Shown here piece by piece: positions 18,892-26,573 of a DNA stretch of 36,012 bases. The notes below the pieces were generated by a model, which searched no databases, was not told the origin of the DNA, and saw only the letters and a list, made by a program, of their open reading frames with translations. Each line of letters opens with the position of its first letter. Within the stretch, counting starts at the first letter, position 1. This stretch comes from an uncultured bacterium (GTDB lineage: Bacteria; Verrucomicrobiota; Verrucomicrobiia; Verrucomicrobiales; V1-33). Location: positions 1 through 36,012 of the forward strand of contig CAIZWU010000042.1 in assembly GCA_903936775.1 (NCBI GenBank), written 5' to 3'. A program made the translations under genes and the position numbers.

Positions 18892-20337
18892 TCAGGCGGG
18901 CGCCGTCCAGGGGCGAAACGGCTGCCGCGCGGCCGCGACCGATCCAGCAGCGGCAGCGGGGTTCCGGCGGGCAGCCGAATCCAGAATCAGGAGGGGCCAG
19001 GCCGGGCCAAGCGTTTTTTCCCACACCGCCCGCCGCTCCGCCATGCGGCGTGCAGCTTCCGGCAACCCGGCCAACCGGGCTTCGAATGTCGTGGCATCCA
19101 ACACCGTCAGGGCAAATGGCGGCACCGCAGCCGTGGCGAGGAGTTTCGTTAAACCACGCTGCAGAGCCCCATGCACTTCATCCTCGGGGGTCACGGCCAA
19201 GGGCATCAGCAGCACCAGATGGGTCGGCGGCTCCATCAAAGCCGCAAGGCACTCATCCTCACCTCCATATTCCAACGCCGGCAGGAAATCGACCATCACC
19301 TGACCTCCCCACAAATGCTGCAACACGGCCCGTAGACTGTCGCGGAGCGGTGAATCCGGCGCACCCTGCATAGGCAATACCCAGGCCACTAAAGGCTGCC
19401 CACCGGCCAGACGGCGTGCGGCGGTTTCATAGTCGGAAAAGGACTCCGTCGACGTTTCCCCGGCCTTTTTCGCCTCGCGCCGGGTCATGGAAATCAACAA
19501 CAAACGCGGCACCAGAATGAAAAGGCCCGCACTCGCCGCCCACAAGTGAATCCACGGCGCAGCCGGAGACAATCCTCCCTGCGGTGGCACCAGCGGCACC
19601 GGCACCCCGGTCACCACCGAAGCCGGCCCGAGGACGATGCGGGTCAGTTTGGAGACCGAGGGTTGCGTCAGGAAGGTGCTTTCCCATCCGGCTTGATAAT
19701 TACGGACCAATCCCCGGGCGTACATCCCGGCAACCACTCCCGCCGCCAGCATTAAAGCCGCCACATGGAACAGTTGTTTGCCCCGGGCCATCAGTAGAGG
19801 AGCTTGTACCACCTGCCATTCCTGCTCGGTGCGTGCCAGCACGGCATCTGTGAAGGCATCGCCCGTAACTGAGGGTTTTCTTTGCAGCCAGGTTGGCAAG
19901 ACCAGCAGATTCGCCGGGGGACGTTTGTTAAGCGTCAGGAGCGAGGCCGCCACCACCGCCAGATTCCATACGATCAGACCCAGCAATGGAAATGCCAGCA
20001 GACTGACCCGTCCATCCGGTCCGAGGTCGTGGGTGAACCATCCGAGCAAAAAGGCAGCCACGCCAACGGCCAGATCCAGCCAAGCCGGCCAAGTATGGGG
20101 AATTTTACCGATCCCGGCAAAGGCCATTCCGGAGGGCCCCTTGAGCCGGGGCCCCAGTTGCTCCGTCCGCGCCCGGACACAATCAAACCCTTGACGGTCT
20201 GCCACTGCCGCGGAAGCCGCGACCCGGTCCGTCATCGGCAAGCGTTCGCCCGCCGGATCTGCTTCTTCCAAGGCCCGCATGAACAGGCAGCGCCGCACTT
20301 CTGCCGGATCCGGAAGACGGGAGCGGTCAATATCCAT
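18892..20337 (-). CDS. DUF2868-type membrane protein, partner of the DUF3482 GTPase
   Basis: 481-residue integral membrane protein with an acidic, Arg-containing cytoplasmic start, hydrophobic segments at about residues 87-103, 111-136, 187-210 and 263-285, and a soluble C-terminal half with repeated beta-alpha character (PLVAWVLPM, THLVLLMPL, PFALTVLD), suggesting a Rossmann-like fold. The membrane plan and the adjacent GTPase gene match the conserved DUF2868-DUF3482 pair. The ATG at 20337 gives the full N-terminus. Function unknown; the constant pairing suggests a complex in which the GTPase is regulated or recruited by this protein. Confidence 0.85.
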   Translation of the reverse strand: MDIDRSRLPDPAEVRRCLFMRALEEADPAGERLPMTDRVAASAAVADRQGFDCVRARTEQLGPRLKGPSGMAFAGIGKIPHTWPAWLDLAVGVAAFLLGWFTHDLGPDGRVSLLAFPLLGLIVWNLAVVAASLLTLNKRPPANLLVLPTWLQRKPSVTGDAFTDAVLARTEQEWQVVQAPLLMARGKQLFHVAALMLAAGVVAGMYARGLVRNYQAGWESTFLTQPSVSKLTRIVLGPASVVTGVPVPLVPPQGGLSPAAPWIHLWAASAGLFILVPRLLLISMTRREAKKAGETSTESFSDYETAARRLAGGQPLVAWVLPMQGAPDSPLRDSLRAVLQHLWGGQVMVDFLPALEYGGEDECLAALMEPPTHLVLLMPLAVTPEDEVHGALQRGLTKLLATAAVPPFALTVLDATTFEARLAGLPEAARRMAERRAVWEKTLGPAWPLLILDSAARRNPAAAAGSVAAARQPFRPWTAPA

Positions 20338-20375
20338 GAGTAATCACCCGCCCTTGGCCGCGGGTCGCGCCAAGC

Positions 20376-20471
20376 TTAGTTCTTTCCCCGCAGCAGATAT
20401 AAGAACGCGACGCAGCCGAGAAGCAGAAACATGATGCCAAAAGCAAGCCCGAGAATGATGTGAAAAGCCAT
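20376..20471 (-). CDS. Possible 31-residue single-pass membrane protein
   Basis: From an ATG at 20471 a 31-residue peptide begins MAFHIILGLAFG, has one hydrophobic helix of about 22 residues, and ends in RGKN, giving a positive-inside anchor. It ends 38 bases before the DUF2868 gene in the same direction, so it may lead that operon. The frame is open upstream to 20600, but that part is not protein-like. No clear Shine-Dalgarno site. Micro-membrane-protein composition supports it; chance is possible. Confidence 0.4.
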   Translation of the reverse strand: MAFHIILGLAFGIMFLLLGCVAFLYLLRGKN

Positions 20472-20608
20472 ATCGGTTTCAGTGTATTGCTTCAGTCCGC
20501 TCCCGCCAGCGAAAAATGCGTCTACCTGGCACCCGGCATCATGGCCCCTGCCCCGGTTAAAGTCCGGAGGGGGTTTGACGCTTGCCGCAAAGCATGCCAC
20601 AGGCGGAG

Positions 20609-21604
20609 ATGAGCGACTTGAAAGAGATATCGATGGGCGTAGCCGGCGTGGGAGCCATCGGACGGAATCATGCCCGGGTCCTGGCTAGCCTCCCGGGAGT
20701 GAAGCTGGCCGGAATTTACGATGTGGATGCCGCCCGCGCGGCCGAACTCGCCGCGGAACATGGCACCCGCGCCGCCGCCTCCCTTGCTGAACTTGCTTCA
20801 TGGACCGACGCGATCACCGTCGCCACCCCCACCGTTTACCATTACGAAACCGGCCGGCTCCTCCTTGAGGCCGGCAAACACGTCCTGATCGAAAAACCCA
20901 TCACCGACAATACCGAACAAGCGCTCGAACTGGCGGCCCTCGCCAAGGCCAAGTCCCTCGTCCTCCAAGTCGGTCATATCGAACGATTCAATCCGGTGAT
21001 GAGCCTCCTCGAGGAGCGCCTCACCAGCCCCCGCTTCATCGAGGCCCACCGGCTGTCGCCCTTCCCCAACCGCAGCATCGACATCGGCGTCGTTCTCGAC
21101 CTTATGATTCACGACATCGAGATCGTGCTCAACCTGGTGCGCAGTCCCATCGAAAGTATCGACGCGGTCGGGGTAGCCGTGCTGACGCGGCGAGAGGACA
21201 TTGCCAATGCCCGGCTGCGCTTTAAAAATGGCTGTGTCGCCAACCTCACCGCCAGCCGCATCAGTCCCGAGCGACTGCGCAAGCTGCGCGTCTTCCAGAG
21301 CGATGCCTATCTTTCCTTGGACTACCAGGCACAGGAAGGCAAGATCTACCGCCGCGAGGGAATGGCCATTGTTTGTGAGGATGTGACCGTGGAAAAGGAC
21401 GAACCCCTCAAGCTGGAACTGGCCGCCTTTGCGGAATGCGCCCGCCACGGACTACGCCCGCGAGTGGGTGGCCGCGAAGCCGCCGCCGCCCTCGACCTCG
21501 CCATGCGCATCACCAAACTCATTGAGGAAGGAAATGCCAAAGGGCTTACCGCCATCACGCCGGGGCCACCCACGTCCCCTGCAGGACCGGAGCCGCTGCT
21601 GTAG
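20609..21604 (+). CDS. Gfo/Idh/MocA oxidoreductase, GnnA-like, next to lpxB
   Basis: 331-residue NAD(P)-dependent oxidoreductase. The N-terminal Rossmann fold has GVAGVGAIGRNH; EKPIT carries the conserved Lys of the family; VGHIERFNP and VLDLMIHDIEIV (conserved Asp/His) belong to the alpha/beta substrate domain. The start at 20609 has AGG eight bases upstream; earlier in-frame starts at 20582 and 20594 add nothing recognisable. It ends 35 bases before lpxB. Oxidoreductases with this VLDLMIHDI segment often sit next to lpxB. In Acidithiobacillus, GnnA, encoded between lpxA and lpxB, oxidises UDP-GlcNAc at C3 before GnnB transamination, giving amide-linked acyl chains in lipid A. GnnA activity here is inference; no GnnB-like aminotransferase is in the window. 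Confidence 0.87.
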   Translation: MSDLKEISMGVAGVGAIGRNHARVLASLPGVKLAGIYDVDAARAAELAAEHGTRAAASLAELASWTDAITVATPTVYHYETGRLLLEAGKHVLIEKPITDNTEQALELAALAKAKSLVLQVGHIERFNPVMSLLEERLTSPRFIEAHRLSPFPNRSIDIGVVLDLMIHDIEIVLNLVRSPIESIDAVGVAVLTRREDIANARLRFKNGCVANLTASRISPERLRKLRVFQSDAYLSLDYQAQEGKIYRREGMAIVCEDVTVEKDEPLKLELAAFAECARHGLRPRVGGREAAAALDLAMRITKLIEEGNAKGLTAITPGPPTSPAGPEPLL

Positions 21605-21639
21605 CCAATTGGAAACCGAAGAGCTGAATCCACCCTGAC

Positions 21640-22749
21640 ATGAAATCACTTTTCCTCCTTGCCGGCGAGCGCAGTGGCGACCGTCATGGGGCGGGCCTGA
21701 TGGAGGAATTGGCGGCGCTCTCTCCCGGGGTTGCGCTGCAGGGCATGGGGGGAGGGGAGATGCATGCGCTCTCTCCTGACGTGAGTGATTGGGTGGAGGA
21801 AGCAGGCGTGGTGGGCCTCGTGGAGGTGCTGAAAAAATACGGCTGGTTCAAACAAAAATTCGATGAAACCCGTCAGCGCATCCTGACGCTGAATCCCGAT
21901 GCCGTGGTGCTGATCGATTACCCCGGCTTCAATCTCCGCATGGCGGAGGCGCTGCGGAAGGCCGGGTTTCCTGGCAAAATCATCTACTACATCAGCCCGC
22001 AGGTCTGGGCGTGGCACCGCAGCCGGATTCCCCGGATGGCGAAGCTGCTGGACCTGATGATCTGCATCTTCCCCTTCGAAAAGGACCTTTACGAAGGCGT
22101 GGGCCTGCGGACTGTCTTCGGTGGGCATCCCTTGGTGGAGTATCATCACTCCCGCCGGCTGGGCCTGGCCCGCGAACCCGATCTGATCGGCCTTTTTCCA
22201 GGCAGCCGGCGGCGGGAAGTCAGCAAACTTTTTCCAATTCTGCTGGAAGCCGCACGCCTCATGCAAACAGCTCAGCCCAAGCTGAAGTTCGCCGTTTCCG
22301 CCGCATCGGAAAAGCTTGCACTCCTGATGCGCACCCACCTCCAAGCCCATCCCATGGAAGGAGTGACGATTGAAACTGGAACCGTGCACACGCTCATGCA
22401 ACGGGTCTGCTGCGGGGGCGTGGCCAGCGGCACCGCCACCCTGGAAGCCGCCATCCATGGCCTGCCTTATTGTCTGGTCTATAAAGTCGCGTGGGGCACC
22501 TGGCTTTTTGGCAAGGCCGTGATCCGGGTCCCCTACCTCGGCATGGTCAATCTGCTGGCCAAACGTGAAGTCGTCCGCGAATTAATCCAGACCCACTGCA
22601 CGCCGCCGCAGATCGCCGGGGAACTCAACCGGCTGCAACGGGATTCTGCCATCCGCACCCGGCTGCAGCAGGAGTTGGCAGAAGTCGTCGCCGGTCTCGC
22701 CGGGGATGGGGCTTATCAACGCGCTGCCCAGGCTATCCTGGAGGCCTGA
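21640..22749 (+). CDS. lpxB: Lipid-A-disaccharide synthase
   Basis: 369 residues, close to the usual ~380. LpxB joins lipid X and UDP-2,3-diacylglucosamine to form the beta-1,6 disaccharide of lipid A at the inner membrane. Seen: the N-terminal GERSGDRHG (GE-x-SGD family motif), the IDYPGFNLR segment, the ISPQVWAW motif, FPGSRRREV at the start of the C-terminal nucleotide-binding half, and the SGTATLE donor-site motif, followed by YKV. The presence of LpxB means an LPS-type outer membrane. It follows the GnnA-like gene and is probably co-transcribed. Confidence 0.97.
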   Translation: MKSLFLLAGERSGDRHGAGLMEELAALSPGVALQGMGGGEMHALSPDVSDWVEEAGVVGLVEVLKKYGWFKQKFDETRQRILTLNPDAVVLIDYPGFNLRMAEALRKAGFPGKIIYYISPQVWAWHRSRIPRMAKLLDLMICIFPFEKDLYEGVGLRTVFGGHPLVEYHHSRRLGLAREPDLIGLFPGSRRREVSKLFPILLEAARLMQTAQPKLKFAVSAASEKLALLMRTHLQAHPMEGVTIETGTVHTLMQRVCCGGVASGTATLEAAIHGLPYCLVYKVAWGTWLFGKAVIRVPYLGMVNLLAKREVVRELIQTHCTPPQIAGELNRLQRDSAIRTRLQQELAEVVAGLAGDGAYQRAAQAILEA

Positions 22750-23179
22750 TCCCCGGAAAGTGCGGGGTGGAGGGGATCTCCCCTTACGTTATTCCGCGGG
22801 ACGACGCACCCCTCAGCGGAATCCCGATCGAGCCTAAAACAAGCTCGACAGAACAAAGGTCTGAAAAGTTAATTCCGGGTGCCTGATCACCTCATTTACA
22901 GGCCATTATTTTTTTCTGGATTTTCGAGAAAGAATCAACTATTAGTATTTAATTAAGAAGGGGCGCAATGAAATGCTTCCACTTAGGCCACCGGTCACGC
23001 TTGGCATCGCCACGGAAAAAAATGTCCGGAAATAAAGGGGTCGCCGAGTCATTTACAGAAAGTTCCATCCTTTTTGCAGAATCCCTTCCAAATCGTCATT
23101 ACCTCATTGGTTCAGATCAAGTTAAGGCCTGTGTTTATTCTCCGTCCAGCACAAACCAGTCAAAACCTATAATACTATC
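22750..23179. other. AT-rich intergenic region before the Hcp-like genes
   Basis: 430 bases without a convincing gene. The first part holds AGGGGA-TC-TCCCCT (about 22771-22784) and a 7-base inverted repeat (ATTCCGC at 22791-22797, GCGGAAT at 22816-22822) after lpxB, but no T-run, so a terminator is only possible. From about 22855 the base composition turns clearly A/T-rich compared with neighbouring genes. A 71-codon frame from 22968 overlaps the hcp start out of frame and has no protein-like pattern. Confidence 0.4.
23168..23173 (+). promoter_or_regulatory. Possible -10 box giving a leaderless transcript
   Basis: A perfect TATAAT lies six bases before the ATG at 23180. If used, transcription would start at or next to the A of the start codon. 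No good -35 hexamer is seen at 17 bases upstream, and there is no Shine-Dalgarno site to compete. Confidence 0.3.
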
Positions 23180-23719
23180 ATGAAACCATCTCTCATCGTC
23201 GCCACCTTCCTGGCTCTCAGCCCCCCCCTTCTCAACGCCGCCTCAGACTATTTCCTCAAAATCGATGGCATCAAAGGAGAGTCCCAGGACGCCAGTCACC
23301 GGGATGAAATCGAGATCAACTCCTGGAGCTGGGGTGCTTCCAATCCCGTCTTCGCCGGCGGTGGCGGCACTGGCAAAGTCAGCATGCAGGACTTCCACTT
23401 TGTCTGCAGCCATGACAAATCATCGCCCCTTCTCATGCTTGCCTGCGCCCAGGGAGCCACGGGCACCCACATTCCAAAAGTCGTTCTAACTGTCCGGAGA
23501 ACCACTCCGACGGGCGCTCCGGAGGAATACCTCACGATCACCTTGGAGGAAGTCCTGGTTTCCTCCTTCTCCAGCTCGGCCCCGCCTCCCAGCGGCGGCG
23601 CTCAGACCCCTCCCACTCAATCAATTTCCCTCAATTTCACGAAGATCACCTTCCAGCACACTTCCAACGGGACCATCACCAAAGCCGGCTGGGACGTCAA
23701 AGCTAACGTAAAAATCTAA
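23180..23719 (+). CDS. Sec-exported Hcp-like (type VI tube-family) protein 1
   Basis: 179 residues: a signal peptide (MKPSLIVATFLAL, cleavage near LNA-AS, residue ~21) followed by an Hcp-type beta-barrel domain. Family signs are DYFLKIDGIKGES, an I-x-x-x-S-W-S-W-G strand, F-x-F-V-x-x-x-D-K-x-S-P-L-L, and the LEEVLVSSFSS and I-S-L-N-F-T-K-I-T-F strands that normally carry SGG...P-x-E-x-x-x-L-x-Y-x-K-I. Hcp subunits of true T6SS are cytoplasmic and lack signal peptides, and no other T6SS gene is here. The exported form is seen across Verrucomicrobiota and similar groups with unknown role. Nineteen bases separate it from its paralogue. Confidence 0.88.
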   Translation: MKPSLIVATFLALSPPLLNAASDYFLKIDGIKGESQDASHRDEIEINSWSWGASNPVFAGGGGTGKVSMQDFHFVCSHDKSSPLLMLACAQGATGTHIPKVVLTVRRTTPTGAPEEYLTITLEEVLVSSFSSSAPPPSGGAQTPPTQSISLNFTKITFQHTSNGTITKAGWDVKANVKI

Positions 23720-23738
23720 GCCAGCCAGCCAGAACATT

Positions 23739-24515
23739 ATGAAGCCTCCCAATCGTTTCGCCCTGCTCCGCCGGCTTCTGCCCGGCCGGTGGGTGCCGGT
23801 CTGCGCCATGGCGCTCCTGGCCATGGCAATCGAGGTCCGCGCCGGGGTCTACCTGAAAATGGACGGTATTCCCGGGGAAATCGCCGACGGGCGCTTCGCC
23901 GGATGGACCCAACTCCGCAGCGCCACGGCCAGCCTCGTCGTTCCCGAAATCGTGCCCCCCGCCACCACGCCGGGACCCACCGTTTTCGGAATCGAGGTCA
24001 GCAAGGCCCCCGACCGTTCCACCCCGGAACTAACGGTGCGCTGCGTCAGTGCCCAGGTCATCCCCCGCGTCACTTTGGCCTTTATCGACGGCCAGACCGC
24101 CTACCTGCGCCTCACTCTGCGTGACGTACTCATCACTGAAGTCTCCCTGCAGGGACGCGACAGCGGGGAGACCGAAACCGTGAGCTTCACCTATCAAAAA
24201 ATCGAGTGGAGCACCACCGACCGCGAAGGGAACGGCAGCGGCCTCACCACCGCCTTTGACATCACGCTTCAGGCTGGCATCACCAAGCCCCGCCTGCCCT
24301 TCCGGGCCACGCTCGGACCGGGTGCCGGCGGCGGCGATCTCCACCTCACCTGCCCCGTGGAAGCCGGGCACACCTACCGAGTGCGCAGCAATACTACCCT
24401 GACAGGTCCGTGGCAGACCGTGAGCGAATTCACCCCCGACACCGACGGCACGGTGGATCAGGTCATCCGCCTCAGCGGCGGCGCGCTTTTCCTGCGCGTG
24501 GAAGAAGTTGAATAA
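23739..24515 (+). CDS. Sec-exported Hcp-like protein 2 with C-terminal beta domain
   Basis: 258 residues. A signal peptide (residues about 1-35, hydrophobic core VCAMALLAMAI, cleavage near VRA-GV) precedes an Hcp-like domain of about 145 residues starting G-V-Y-L-K-M-D-G-I-P-G-E, with VTLAFIDGQ, LRDVLITEVS and VSFTYQKIEW strands. The FAGWTQLRS stretch replaces the usual I-x-S-x-x-W-G. A separate C-terminal beta region (about 190-258) carries YRVRSNTTLTGPWQ, as found at the ends of many secreted Verrucomicrobiota proteins. Same strand, 19 bases after protein 1, so probably one operon. Hcp proteins form hexameric rings; whether these two form a mixed ring is unknown. Confidence 0.82.
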   Translation: MKPPNRFALLRRLLPGRWVPVCAMALLAMAIEVRAGVYLKMDGIPGEIADGRFAGWTQLRSATASLVVPEIVPPATTPGPTVFGIEVSKAPDRSTPELTVRCVSAQVIPRVTLAFIDGQTAYLRLTLRDVLITEVSLQGRDSGETETVSFTYQKIEWSTTDREGNGSGLTTAFDITLQAGITKPRLPFRATLGPGAGGGDLHLTCPVEAGHTYRVRSNTTLTGPWQTVSEFTPDTDGTVDQVIRLSGGALFLRVEEVE

Positions 24516-24916
24516 CCGCATTTCACAGCCATCCACAGGAAAGGCGTGGCATTAGTGGCAATGCGGATGGAATGGGCTCAGCCCGGTGGCGGGAGGGTGT
24601 AAAGTTTGTTCTGTAAAAGGCTTTAGCCTTGCTCTGCGGGCGGTGGCAGGGGGTGGCAATGAGACGCCGGGGCGCGGCAGTGCAACCTGCAGGCAACACT
24701 GGATAAAAGCGGCCAGGGAACCTTCCCCCACCGGCCGCCCGGAGCACGGCCCGTCTCATCCAAAACCCTATCAGGGGCAGCCTTCGTTTTCTCATGCCCG
24801 CCACCTATCTACTGGCACACCCGGGGGGAAAGCTCCAGACCCGACAGTTGAAAAGTGTTGGCTCATGGCTTGCCATCAGCGAGGTTTTGGTCCTGTCAGG
24901 CAAAAGGAGGCAGAAA
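24516..24916. other. Convergent intergenic region with hairpins
   Basis: 401 bases between two convergent genes. Right after the Hcp stop are CCGCATT (24516-24522) and AATGCGG (24560-24566), an inverted repeat enclosing CCATCC/GGATGG-type pairing. Further on, AAGGCT-TT-AGCCTT (24617-24630) forms a compact hairpin. Neither has a T-run. No convincing gene is present. Confidence 0.35.
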
Positions 24917-26374
24917 TCAACTCATCCAATTCTTCGCAGCCGCCGCCGACCACTTCCGGGTCACCTTACGGGTCCGGGTCCAGAAGGAAATGGCATCACG
25001 GCCGGTGATATCGCCGATGCCAAAATGAGAATCATTCCACCCGCCGAAAGCAAAGGGTTCCCGCGGCACTGGAACGCCGATATTGATCCCGATCATCCCG
25101 GCATGGGCCCGGTGTTCAAAGGCCGCCGCCGTCGCTCCATCACAAGTATAGATCGATGCCGCATTGCCATAAGGACTGGCATTTTCAATGGCCATGGCGG
25201 CCTCGAAAGTGGGCACCCGGATAATCGTGATGACAGGACCAAATATTTCATCGCAGGCGGCCTCATCACCGGGTTGCGCACCGTCAATAATAGTTGGCCC
25301 CACGTAATTCCCATGCTCCTTGCCCGGCACCGTGACGCCCCGGCCATCGACAGTCAGGGTCAGCCCCCGCGCCACCGACCGCTCGATGTAAGCCACGATC
25401 CGGTCGCGGGCCGCGGCGCTGATAATGGCACCGAGATCCGTGCCTGCCCGGATGCCCCGCGCTTCGGCCACAATAGCCTCCATCACGTCCTCACAATCCC
25501 CCACCGCCAGCAACACACTGGCCGCCATGCACCGCTGCCCCGCACAACCAAAGGCCGAACTCACCACATTTTTAGCGGTCAGCCCCGGATCGGCATCCGG
25601 CATCACCACCAGATGATTTTTCGCGCCGCCCAGAGCCAGCACGCGTTTTCCGGCCAGGATGCCGCGTTGATAGACAGCGCGGGCTACCGGGGTCGATCCC
25701 ACAAAAGCCGCCGCGGCAATCCCGGGGTGATCCAGCAGGGCTTCCACGGTGTGTCGGTCACCCTGCAGGACATTGAAAACTCCTTCCGGCAACCCGGCAT
25801 CGTGCAACAATTCCGCGAGCCGGAGCGGTGTGTGCGGCACCTGATCACTGGGTTTCAGAATGAAGGTGTTCCCGCAGGCAATAGCCATGGGAAACATCCA
25901 CATCGGGACCATCGCCGGAAAATTGAAGGGCGTGATCCCGGCGGTGACCCCCAGAGGATAACGGCGGGAATAACAATCGACCCCCGCCGAGACTTCGAGG
26001 AGTTCACCGGGCAGTAATTGGGGCAGTGAGCAGGCGTATTCCACCACTTCCAGTCCCTTGCGGATGCCGGCCTCGCTCTCGGCCGGCAGCTTGCCGTTTT
26101 CAGCAGAAACCAGTCCTGCCAATTCGGTGATATGCTGCTCGACCAGATATTTGAAGCGGAACAAGGGCTGAACCCGGTCCTTCACCGGAGTGGTCCCCCA
26201 GGTGGCAAAAGCCTGCCGCGCCAGAACGACCGTCCCGTCCACCAAGGCCGCTCCGGCCGGTTGCACCGCTCCCAGCCCTGCCCCGTCCACGGGAGAATGC
26301 AATTCCGGCAGCGCGGCACCGGTGCCAGGTTGACGTCGGCCGGACCAAAAATGGGGAATCGGGGCGGGATTCAT
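24917..26374 (-). CDS. mmsA: CoA-acylating methylmalonate-semialdehyde dehydrogenase
   Basis: 485 residues, usual length for MmsA. The enzyme oxidises methylmalonate semialdehyde (valine or inositol breakdown) or malonate semialdehyde with NAD+ and CoA, giving propionyl-CoA or acetyl-CoA. Seen: TPFNFPAMVPMWM with oxyanion Asn151; KPSDQVP of the NAD site; LGGAKNHLVVMPDAD in place of the ELGGK general-base motif of other aldehyde dehydrogenases, diagnostic for MmsA; catalytic Cys282 in GQRCMA. The C-terminal region has PFAFGGWNDSHFG, as in the family. The ATG at 26374 fits the family's N-terminus; the upstream open frame to 26434 is not typical. No iol or valine-catabolism partners are nearby. 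Confidence 0.96.
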   Translation of the reverse strand: MNPAPIPHFWSGRRQPGTGAALPELHSPVDGAGLGAVQPAGAALVDGTVVLARQAFATWGTTPVKDRVQPLFRFKYLVEQHITELAGLVSAENGKLPAESEAGIRKGLEVVEYACSLPQLLPGELLEVSAGVDCYSRRYPLGVTAGITPFNFPAMVPMWMFPMAIACGNTFILKPSDQVPHTPLRLAELLHDAGLPEGVFNVLQGDRHTVEALLDHPGIAAAAFVGSTPVARAVYQRGILAGKRVLALGGAKNHLVVMPDADPGLTAKNVVSSAFGCAGQRCMAASVLLAVGDCEDVMEAIVAEARGIRAGTDLGAIISAAARDRIVAYIERSVARGLTLTVDGRGVTVPGKEHGNYVGPTIIDGAQPGDEAACDEIFGPVITIIRVPTFEAAMAIENASPYGNAASIYTCDGATAAAFEHRAHAGMIGINIGVPVPREPFAFGGWNDSHFGIGDITGRDAISFWTRTRKVTRKWSAAAAKNWMS

Positions 26375-26573
26375 GAAGGAGGATAGAAGGATTTGAGAGC
26401 ATGCCAGAGCATCTGGCGGGCCAGCCGGTGGCAAGCTTCCACCTCACCTGGGACTATTGTCCTTATCACAATCAGGGCGGCAGGAACATTCTTTTCTGAA
26501 TCCGGCAACGCGGCACGGGTCTTCACGGCAACCTCTTGGCCAATCCTGCCATCATCACGCGTAAACACAGCCC

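Noticed and set aside
22791..22822. Inverted repeat after lpxB as an intrinsic terminator
   Set aside because: Seven-base stem with an 18-base loop and no following T-run.
22968..23183. 71-codon frame upstream of the Hcp-like gene
   Set aside because: Composition is not protein-like, and it runs into the Hcp start out of frame.
23180..24515. Type VI secretion system locus
   Set aside because: Only Hcp-like proteins are present, both with Sec signal peptides; no sheath, baseplate or ATPase genes.
24586..25008. 140-codon frame in the convergent gap
   Set aside because: It runs into the 3' end of mmsA on the other strand and shows Pro/Ser/Gly-rich noise.
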